From Gibbula magus (taxonomy: Eukaryota > Mollusca > Gastropoda > Trochida > Trochidae): a stretch of 64,000 bases of DNA. The stretch is taken from NCBI GenBank assembly GCA_936450465.1, contig OW388304.1, positions 36,733,593 to 36,797,592 on the forward strand, given 5' to 3'. The notes beneath the pieces were generated by a model, which was not told where the DNA came from, made no database searches, and was given only the letters and a program-made list of their open reading frames with translations. Every line of letters begins with the position of its first letter. Positions within the stretch are counted from its first letter, which is position 1. Below, one piece after another: positions 55,148 to 64,000 of this stretch. The translations under genes were made by a program, and so were the position numbers.

Positions 55148-56806
55148 TCTTGAGAATATATTTTTTTGCAATCTGACGGTCATACTCAGCCTGAGAATCC
55201 ATTTACTACGATAAGTACGTATGTGTAAGGTTTCACAAGCAAACGGGGACAGCGTGTATCATTTACACCATGGAAGCGGGGCCATGTGTCTATAAGGTAT
55301 TTCTCTATGGAAATGGGGACATTTGGGTTCACTTTTGTATACAAATCACGGCTATATGTGTGTGTTTAAGAGATTATTGCAATCGGACGGTCATACTCGA
55401 CGTGAGAATCCATTTTACAAATCTTACAACAATAACAATGTTTAAATGAAGTAAACTTTTATACATAACAAAAGTTACACCTTGAACCTTTTTCATAAAA
55501 AAGGTACAGAATAAATAAACATAATACTGCACTGATTATGCTGTCACTAATGAACAAGCTCGGATAGGGCAAACATGTTATTCCTAAATCAGGCATATGT
55601 GCAGATGTTGTTTTCATAAATACTTAAAAAAGGCATTCTAACATGAATTGAGAGCAAATTTAGGGAAACTGACTGTGAGTTATAGATATCACTCCTTGAA
55701 ATTAATTTACTACTTCTTTTAATGAGTGTTAAAGCAGTGAAATTTAATGTTTCGTGATAAGTCATTACATTTATGTTATGAACCTATTATTTCACATACA
55801 AGGCCTGTTATAAGTCCTTCAAAGCCTGATGACCTATAGAGCCAATGGCTAAATTTTTCACCTTGGCAATTGAATTAAATTATTCTTTTGAATACCTTGT
55901 TCATCTCCTGAAATCTAACAATTGTGTCCATGTTTACATTGAAACCCTTTTTTGGCAGTTTACATCTGTTTTAAAATAATATATTATTAAGTGCACGGAT
56001 ATATAATGACACACAAATGAATGGTTGATATAGGAACATCAAATCTGACCTCAAATTTGATATCGAATAACAGCTCCGATGACATTTCGTCTGCTGTGGT
56101 TGTTGTCTGTCATGTACGATATGTGTGCGTGATGCATATGCTTGTCATCCGTTCCACATAAGGACAATGCGCTGTGCGATTGCAAGGAACACGGTTAGAA
56201 TGCGTATAATGTGTTGACATTTGTTTTGAGTTCAGCATGCGTGCTATATTCGGTGCAAGTACGCTATGTGTATTCATATGTGGTTCGGGAGAGCAGCAAA
56301 TACTGGTATGGAGTGCATACCCACTACGTATTAATAACATACGTGTACCGTACGCGACCGATGGGAAATCGATGTATTGCGTACGAATAACTTATGAGTT
56401 GCGTATCATCGTACGCAACATAGTTTTCAGCATGCCCAAAACTTTCATGCGTATAGAAATGGTCTATGCGTATGCCGACATATAAGAAATGACATAAAAC
56501 TCTAGGATGCCAATGAGCGGCGTATATTGCGTACGGCCGCGTGTGAAAGAAATATTAAAACACAACTCAGGTGAAATGACGATACGCAGAAGTGTGACAG
56601 GGGCTTAAGATCGAAGTAAGGTAATTCCGTTCCAAGTACGGCAGTTCCGTTCGAAGTATGACAATCCCGTTTTTAGTACGTTAGTACTCCGTCCATTTTC
56701 AGATCGGGGAGAATGTTGGACACGTCCAACATTCAAGCGCATCCTTTCGTTTTTTAGTACGTCCGAGCCAGTTAATAAAGTTCGCAAAGGGTTGCCATTA
56801 CATGTA

Positions 56807-57294
56807 CAGTGCCGTGCCATAAGTTAACGGACGGTGACGTTATTTCCATAGACTTGCATGTTAATTTAGTCTAGGATAAATAATTTTCATAGATAGGATT
56901 TTTTGTCCGATTATATTCACATTATCAAGGTTGTGAGGAATCATCTTGGCTACACCCTCATAATTTATGTTTAATTTTCCATTTCCATTTTAGGTAATTA
57001 CAGTAATTTGATCAACAAATATACGTAATTGTGAAAAATTTAACATGGCGATCTATGGGAAAGTTTTTATTTAATGTACATATGCAGGTAAATCGGATAA
57101 ATCTACGTGAAATTGAAGTCAGAAAATAAAATTTATATTATGTTCTTCAAGCTGAAATGATTTCAAATAAAGATGAGAAATTTGACATTGATACAATGAG
57201 AACTTATGTTATGATAATTATTTGTCCTAGACTAAATTAACCTGCACGTCTATGGAAAAAACATCACCGTCCGTTAACTTATGACACGGCACTG
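56807..57294. mobile_element. 488-bp Tc1/mariner-type MITE in unit R copy B
   Basis: The inverted termini start CAGTGCCGTG and continue CATAAGTTAACGGACGGTGA for more than 80 bp, at 56807 and as complement ending at 57294. They are flanked by TA (56805-56806, 57295-57296). Copy A at about 36900-36910 lacks it (AATTACGTCCATTCC). There is no coding capacity. CAGTG ends and a TA target fit a Tc1/mariner-driven non-autonomous element, but they differ from the TACTGAG ends of the Tc1 copy at 22663. Confidence 0.93.
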
Positions 57295-58159
57295 TACGTC
57301 CATTCCGTTCTCGGACAGTTCGAGCCCGTTCTAAAAAACTTCTAGAACGTGGTGAGAACGAGTTTTGTTGTAAAGGGCCTATTATGAACGGGCAATATTA
57401 TCCCATCTAAACGTGGTACCAACTGTCAGAGGACGAGATAAAGACTAGTGGACTTTCTGAGAACTGTCTGTAAATGTACTTGGATCGTAGTATGAAAATT
57501 TATGCACAAAGGTTACCCGTTCCTGTCCCGTTCGAGGTCGTTTTACAATAATTGTAATGAGAACTACCTTGGTGTTACTCAGGCATTTGAAATACCCTGG
57601 GCGCAAGGTCGCTTTCTCTCTTTGCTGTACGATAACTCAGTGCTATAAGAGTATCTCAAATAAATATATTACTATATATATAATATATATTAGTAAGAAA
57701 TATACATGTTTACTTTAACATTATAGGCTTTCAATCGTGCATGATACTTTAAATCCATTCAATTACTGTATAGTGCAATGTCGGCGCAGCAACAACAGAC
57801 AAGGAACAACATTCCAACTGCGACGTGCAGACTATGGAAACAATTGTGTGCGCAAATGTACCCTGAAATTACGTATTCGCATGTATATGCTTATATTGTT
57901 ATTCATTAAACGGACACTACGTGTTTTCATGAAATTTTATTTAGACTGATACATATCAATATATCATAAAATATCAAATGCCCCGACTCTCCTCCAAATC
58001 ATCTCATTCGACGCCAAATATTTGACAATACCTTGCTTTCAATGAAACTCGAGTAGCGGCTTAATACACGATGAGAAACCGAATTCATGCGCCCTAATTA
58101 CAAGCATACTAGTTTTATGTTCATTAAACAGTACCAACCAATATCTGTCCCTCTATCTG

Positions 58160-58345
58160 CTTCATATAAATATAACATGGTTAAATTTGGGATAAAACTA
58201 CCTTCAATAATACAAATTCTCGTACTTTTTCGGGCCGAGTCCCATGTGGGATTCGAACCCACGCCCTCAGAGTAAGGCAACTATAGCCAGCATTGACTTT
58301 ACCAACAGCTTACCACATGATCATTTCGCCTCGACAAAAATCAAG
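58160..58345 (-). mobile_element. tRNA-derived SINE in unit R copy B
   Basis: Counterpart of 39200-39372, with the intact B box complement at 58249-58259. A plus-strand fragment of the same SINE follows at 58434-58512 (GTCGTGTGGTAAGCATGGGA, CTCGGCCTGAAATAGTAC), so two SINE pieces face each other here. Confidence 0.72.
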
Positions 58346-58433
58346 GTCCAACAATCGATAGTTAAGCTAATCTTATATTCAATACCTCTCTGATAGACGT
58401 AAATTTGGCTGAATGCTGAATGCATTGTGGTCG

Positions 58434-58512
58434 TGTGGTAAGCATGGGACTCGGCCTGAAATAGTACAAGAATTCGTACTATTGAATGTAGTGTTGTCCC
58501 AAATATAACCAT
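58434..58512 (+). mobile_element. SINE fragment, opposite orientation
   Basis: TGGTCGTGTGGTAAGC joins directly to ATGGGACTCGGCCTGAAATA, so the tRNA-like middle with the B box is deleted. It ends near CCAAATATAACCATG. Confidence 0.65.
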
Positions 58513-59500
58513 GTTGTATTTCTTCACTATCTAAATGGCAAGTATTTCTAATGCTTCATATAAGTTTTCAAAATTGCCTTGACGCGCGCCAGCCGCGGAA
58601 CATTGTCCAGTTTTCTATAATAATCACGACTCAACATCTTAATAATGTAAATATAGTGAACAGATTGGCACTAAAAGGGTAATTTTCGACAAAAGTCATT
58701 ACTTCTCGATGAAATAACAACCTTGCTAACTTTTGTCCTATGTTACTACAAAAAAATACGGAGTGTCCCTTTAAATTGCCATCCTAAACCTTTCTTAAAT
58801 AAATCAACCGATATATATAGAATATAGGTGTAGTAAGTTAATGATTGGTATAAATATCTATAAATAATATATAATGTGTGATGTAAGTATGGCTTTTAAA
58901 TATGTACACACGATTAAGCAACATCAATAAGTGCAAATACTGAAAATACTCTGTAATAATTCAGATTTAGATTATCACTGCGTATCCACAACGAGACAAA
59001 ATATGTTAGTCATGCTTCATAACTGACTTTATTAGTAACACTATTTATTACGTAGCAATAGATAATAGAGTGTACCCTATGAACATAAAGACAGTTCACA
59101 CTATGATAGAGATAATTCAACAAATTACAGCATTGTCTAGTAAGCATTTGCCACTGATATGTGAAAAATAAAAGATTGAAAGAGCTAAATATGAGCGTTA
59201 ATATATCAGATTATGCTTATTTACTCATAATCCTACTATTGCATAAAGGTTGTATTTAATGAATATGAATTTCTTGTAAATAGATAGCTCGCCCGATGCG
59301 TGCGGAATATGCTAAATGTAAGGTAACATAACTTCAATCTACGATGGCAGCTTGATTCAATACGAATATTAAAGTTTATTGAATATTGAATGATATAACA
59401 GAAATTATTTATTACTGCACTTTGAAAACATTAACCACTTAAAATCCCTTGGCGCTACAGAGGTCGGCCTTCCCTCATGTGGCTGGCTGCATACTGCTAA
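58513..59500. other. Spacer between R copies B and C; holds a diverged 380-bp-family repeat
   Basis: 58565-58775 (GACGCGCGCCAGCCGCGGAA, CATTGTCCAGTTTTC, ACTTCTCGATGAAATAA, GTGTCCCTTTAAA) is a distant relative of the repeats at 5283 and 41183. The rest is AT-rich without recognised features. Confidence 0.55.
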
Positions 59501-59781
59501 CCTCTCATTTTCCGTGTAACCGGGGACATCTGCTAACCTCACATTTTCCATGTAACCGGGGACATGTGTGTATCGGCGCGAAATACCAACAAATTCTATT
59601 CCCTTATGATGTGTGTAAGTGTTTATGAATTTTTACAGGCAAACGGGACAAAGTACTGTCCGGGCCAAAATACATTTCCTAGGTTTAAAAAGGCGAAAAA
59701 AGCATATGGAAAGGTTCTGTTAAGCGGGGACGTCCCCGGTTGAGTGTGTGTCCCCGTTTGAAGGGTGTGTATAGATACAAC

Positions 59782-59859
59782 TGTCCCCGGTTGCCACCTT
59801 TAACAAACACACACACACACACACACACACACAGATGTTAAAGGTGGCAAACGGGGACA
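59782..59859. repeat. 24-bp inverted repeat around a (CA)n loop
   Basis: 59782-59805 (TGTCCCCGGTTGCCACCTTT plus AACA) and the complement at 59836-59859 differ at one base and enclose a ~30-bp CA repeat. Both arms contain the GGGGACA motif, placing motifs in opposite orientations near the start of copy C. Confidence 0.85.
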
Positions 59860-61619
59860 CTAAGAACACACATGTAACCGGGGACATTTTTTCTAGCTGC
59901 TCTACAGCTGTACCACTTGCATGACTTACTTCGCTTGTCATGGATGTTAGTTTAAAAATGGACTGGCTCTATGGGATACATTTGAACGAGTATGAACTGT
60001 CATGTAGGAACCGGGGACACACACCGATTTTGTGTGTGTGCTTTTCTGCATGCAAACGGGGACAGTGTGTATCATTTACACCATGGAACCGGGAACATGT
60101 GTCAAACAGGTATTTATCTATAGAAACGGGGTCATTTGGGTTTACTTTTGTATACAAAACAAAGATACATGTGTGTGTTAAAGAAGTTATTGCAATCTGA
60201 CGTTCATACTCAACCTGAAAATCCATTTTACTACGATAAGTGCGTATGTGTAAGTTTTCACAAGCAAACGAGGACAGTGTGTATCATTTAAACCATGGAA
60301 GCGGGGACATGTGTCTATCAGGTTTTTCTGTATGGAAACGGGGACATTTAAGTTTCTTTTTTGTATACAAATCACGGCCATATAGGTGTGTTTAAGAGGT
60401 TATTGCAATCTGACGTTCATACTCAACATGAACATCCATTTTCCTACGATAAGTGCCCATATGTAAGTTTTCACAAGCAAACGGGGACAGTGTGTATCAT
60501 TTACACCGTGGAACCGGGGACACTAATTTTGTATTAATATTGTCAACAACTGGAAATATTGGAAACAAATTTAATAATAAGTGGCCTAAATTTGAGGAAA
60601 TATGCGTTGATGTGTATCATTTGCTGTCAAACTGTCCTCCAAAACATGATAATCTATTCTCCTATGACATGTGTGCATCTAAAGTTTCAAACATGCAAAC
60701 AGGGACAATATGTGTCATTTTAACAGCATTTAACACCGTTCCCTAAGCAAACGTAGGTCATTGTGTGCAGTTTATCACGTACGCGCCAACAGTATTGATA
60801 TGATTTATTATATGTGTATCAACTGTATATCTGCAGAAAGTTTTGAGTCCAAATTAAGTCTAATGTTGATGTATATAGTATTGGGTGACAAATATACAAT
60901 TTAAGAGTTACGATATACTTATAGTTTAAAAGATGATAAGCTGCGAAGGAAGATCCTTTATTTTTTATTTCCATTAAAGGTTGTATTTATTCAAATACAT
61001 TAAACACAAGGAAACATTTCCTGTAATTATGTAAGATTTATCTTAAACAACACTAACCGCCAATGCGTATACAAGAACAGCACAAGCAGAAATATGAAAG
61101 GAAAACATTTGTTCATAACAACTAATTAATTTTAAATTATGCTTTGCCAGCTTTAAATGGGATGAATAGGTTTAATGAATTACTAAAATATAAGAAACTA
61201 AAGTCTCGATACTAACATTTTAGTCCCAACGATATATTTAGAAAATGTGCTTACCTAAGTTGTGATACGATACAAATCCCGATATGAGTGGCGATAGGAT
61301 ATTTATCACGAAACTTACAGCCTGCTTCTTATCAATGATATTGCATTCCAACAATCAACAAACCTCAAAACAACAAAAAATGTTTAAATGAAGTAAACTT
61401 TTATACATAACAAAAGTAACACATTTAATCTTTTACATAAAAAGGGTACAGAATAAATAAACATACTACTGTACTGACTATGCTGTCACTAATGAACAAA
61501 CTGATCACGAATAATATACATTTTAAAAATCACAAAATCTGTTATCACTGGAAATATGATATTGAGTCATGGACATCTAAATAACAATGAATATCCTGAA
61601 TGCTGAGTTCAAGAATGAC

Positions 61620-62270
61620 CAACTGTCAACATGAAGTTGAAAACAAAACTGGATACTTTAATACTTTTTAGAAATAAGAAAGGTTTGTTATCACTTGAGT
61701 CATTTAAATTTGTAATATCCAGCCATGGACATCTAAATGAAAGTGAATATAAGAAAATGAAACATTTAATGTCCTGGCCTGATTTCTGCAAATATCCAGC
61801 ACTTTCTTGCCCGTTCTTATTCCCGTTAAAAAGTTTAAATATTCAATGGAATAGTTTTGAAGAAAACAATTGGCCATGATATATCTACATTTTTTCCAAA
61901 AAAAGTTCCCGTTATCGTCTTCCCCTAGGAGAGGAAATTCTAAGGGGGATTACCTATTACTAAACTGTTTCATCATGAATGAAATGTGTTTGAACCAAAC
62001 AACCCTTTTCTTATTGCCCGGCTACCATAAAAAGTAGAGGAAGACCAACATTCAAAATGTTTACAGCTGCTAGTTGTTTATGTTTTACTTGTTTAACTAT
62101 GTATACCAAAACGCACTTATTCATACCCGTCCCTTCATATCGTACTGCCAAATGAGTAAAAACTGTGTGAGAATTTCTTAAACGTACTAAGAACGAATAG
62201 AACGTAACGAATACCTATTTTGAACTTTAAGAAATGTGTAGGAACGTAGTAGCAACTTCTTAAGAATAAC
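61620..62270 (+). other. ~640-bp segment present in copy C, absent from copy A
   Basis: Relative to copy A (about 24495-24525), copy C carries extra sequence. It includes an 82-codon frame (61631-61879) with a somewhat protein-like composition (SFKFVISSHGHLNESEYKKM, WPDFCKYPALSCPF). No start context, splice sites or family could be recognised. It may be a captured exon fragment or plain sequence deleted from copy A. Confidence 0.35.
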
Positions 62271-63604
62271 TAGAAAGGGGTGTACAGTGATCGAATTAAT
62301 CTGTGTATGGACAGGATACCATAAGCATGTGAGAGCCGAGACGGAAGCGTGTAAGTGCAATTTTTATTCTTTTCACATCAATATTAATTAAATATTTTTC
62401 TAAGGATTTTGGATTTAAAGATACAATCTAGTTGACAATGCATGGCTCCACATTTGGGAATAAATATACTTAACCCGTTGTGCAAATTCTCTCACAAAAG
62501 CATCACTATTAGTAACACGAGCTACCCAAATATATCCAAAACCAAACTTGAAGAACATATCTCTCAATAAAGTTTTCAATCCCAGGTTTCTCACCTGAAG
62601 CGTTCAATAATGCATTGTATATGAAAATTATATATCGATCCGATGAATTTTTCAAAATTTTAAGCCAATATTAATACCTGTGACAAGCCGATTAACTGTT
62701 AAGTGAAATGTACCCAATTCGCCATCTGAGAATGTTGATGGAGTTGACTTTTTCACATATAGCATATTTTCCCTATAGATTTAGCTTACATGAAGCCCAA
62801 AACTTTACACTCAAATGGGCTCGGATAGGGCAAACATTATTTTATTCCTAAATCAGGCATATTTGCAGATGTTGTCTTAATACACACTTATAAAAGGCAT
62901 TATAACATGAATCGAGAGCAAATTTAGTGATACTGAGTGTGAGTCATAGATATCACTCCTTGAAATTATTTTACTACTTCTTTTAATGAGCGTAAAAGCA
63001 GTGGAATTTAATGTTTCGTGATAAGTCATTACATTTATTTCATGAACCTATTATTTCACATACAAGGCCTGATATAAATCCTTCAAAGCCTGATGACCTA
63101 CAGAGCCAATGGCTAATTTTTTCACCTTGGCAATTGAATTAAGTTATTCTTTTGAATACCTTATATACCTATTGAAATCTAACAATTGTGTCCATGTTGA
63201 CATTGGAACCCTTTTTGGACAGTATACATCTGTTTTAAAAGAATGTATTATTGAGTGCACGGATATATAATGACACACAAATACATCACACACACAAATG
63301 AATGGTAATAATATAGGAACATCAAATATGGACTCAAATTTGATATTGAATAACAGTACCGATGACATTTCGTCTGTTGTGGTCTGTTGTCTGTCATGTA
63401 CGTAGGTGTTGGTGATTGCTTATGCTTGTCATACGTTCTACATAAGGACAATGCGCTGTGCGATTGCAAGGGACATGGTTATAATGCGTAAAAAGTGTTG
63501 GACATTCGTTATGTGTATCCATATGTGATTCGAGAGAGCAGCAAATAGTGCGTATGGAGTGCATACCCACTACGTATTAATAACGTATGTGTACCGCAAG
63601 CGAC

Positions 63605-64000
63605 GGTTACCTCCCAAAACTTCTGCATGGCAATACTTCTACATGCCAAGACTCCTACAAAAAGGGAGGGCAGAATTATGCAATTACCTGTTTCATAATG
63701 GAACAGCCAAGGATATGTTTTAATGTAATATACCAAAACTTCTACAGCTGATTGAAGAAGAGGATTACTGGAGTAGATGATTAACAGGCCCAACATCACT
63801 TACTAAGGAAGATGACAGAGTTGTTGTGTTTAGTAATATATATATTATATAAATATAAATATTTTGTTTTATATTTCGTACGTCAAATACGAAATGTTTC
63901 GCCATTGTTACAATGGTTATCCAGATTGTACGTGGAAAGGGGAATTTATAAACAGGGATATATACCCCTATATATTTATCTCTCCCCGTGACGTTGACAG
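63605..64000. other. Non-R sequence at the right edge; nothing recognised
   Basis: CCAAAACTTCTGCATGGC and related AACTTCTACA phrases recur three times between 63615 and 63740. No coding signal or known element was identified. Confidence 0.4.

Larger units (their letters stand above)
55165..58440 (+). repeat. Unit R, copy B
   Basis: It starts in the GGGGACA-motif region (TGCAATCTGACGGTCATACT) and carries internal deletions relative to A and C (about 55420-55560). It runs through the uninterrupted GGCTA site (55847-55851), the CGTATG-rich stretch, a MITE (56807-57294), the empty LINE site (57691-57702) and the SINE (58160-58345). It parallels copy A 35989-39430. Confidence 0.87.
59510..63604 (+). 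repeat. Unit R, copy C
   Basis: The most complete left part: about 17 ANCGGGGACA-like motifs between 59518 and 60520, three ~212-bp subunits (CAAACGGGGACAGTGTGTAT-like at 60055, 60266, 60479), then sequence matching copy A to 63603. The empty Tc1 site is at 61233-61236 and the empty 10.6-kb-element site at 63111-63115. It stops at GTACCGCAAGCGAC, where copies A and B continue. Confidence 0.87.

Noticed and set aside
56110..56485. Coding frames over the CGTATG-rich part of unit R (also at 36022-36306 and 63248-63469)
   Set aside because: The frames differ between copies and are broken by small indels, so they behave as non-coding repeat DNA.

Overview
The window is eukaryotic nuclear DNA, most likely from a marine mollusc. 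The evidence is short split exons with GT/AG borders, very low gene density, and heavy transposon load. The host exons encode thrombospondin-1 (TSP1) and PAN/Apple modules. A non-LTR retrotransposon here has the (ACTC)n 3' tail and adjacent GCCGC sequence that I associate with gastropod and other molluscan genomes. The organism call is inference.

Layout. (1) 815-5090, + strand: the 3' part of one host gene. Five phase 1-1 exons encode three TSP1 repeats, a small six-Cys module and a terminal PAN/Apple-like exon with the stop codon. The 5' exons lie left of the window. (2) 5.1-9.1 kb: dispersed repeats, two convergent LINE 3' ends and an inverted-repeat element. (3) 9184-15691: a 6.5-kb fold-back element. 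Its arms are inverted copies of each other, built from higher-order repeats that carry many copies of a 28-bp perfect palindrome, (GTTCTTC)2(GAAGAAC)2. (4) 16.4-17.0 kb: a Tc1-like transposase remnant. (5) 17941-21400, - strand: a 5'-truncated I/Nimbus-like LINE (endonuclease end, RT, RNase H) with a 15-bp target duplication.

(6) From 21.7 kb on, a multi-kb repeat, here called unit R, occurs as copies A (21.7-25.4 plus 36.0-39.4 kb), D (partial, 53.0-53.6), B (55.2-58.4) and C (59.5-63.6), all in the same orientation. Because the copies can be compared, several insertions have their empty sites in this same window: a Tc1 element (22663-24155), a 10.6-kb element with ~170-205-bp terminal inverted repeats (25374-35988), a 5'-truncated LINE (37312-38697) and a Tc1-type MITE (56807-57294). 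The 10.6-kb element itself holds a tandem ~1.43-kb family, one copy of which is split by a third-level element with ~146-bp internal tandem units.

(7) 40-53 kb: degraded LINE reverse transcriptases, one split in frame by a 4.36-kb insertion flanked by TTAA, a G30 tract, ~165-bp core tandem repeats and a mariner pseudogene. (8) 54.8-55.1 kb: a ~20-bp minisatellite.

Apart from the TSP1/PAN gene I find no convincing host gene. I see no functional tRNA or rRNA gene and no CRISPR array. All transposase and RT frames seen are broken or truncated, so nothing here looks autonomous. Coordinates of dispersed repeats were set by eye and may be off by tens of bases. Target-site and exon borders were read base by base.
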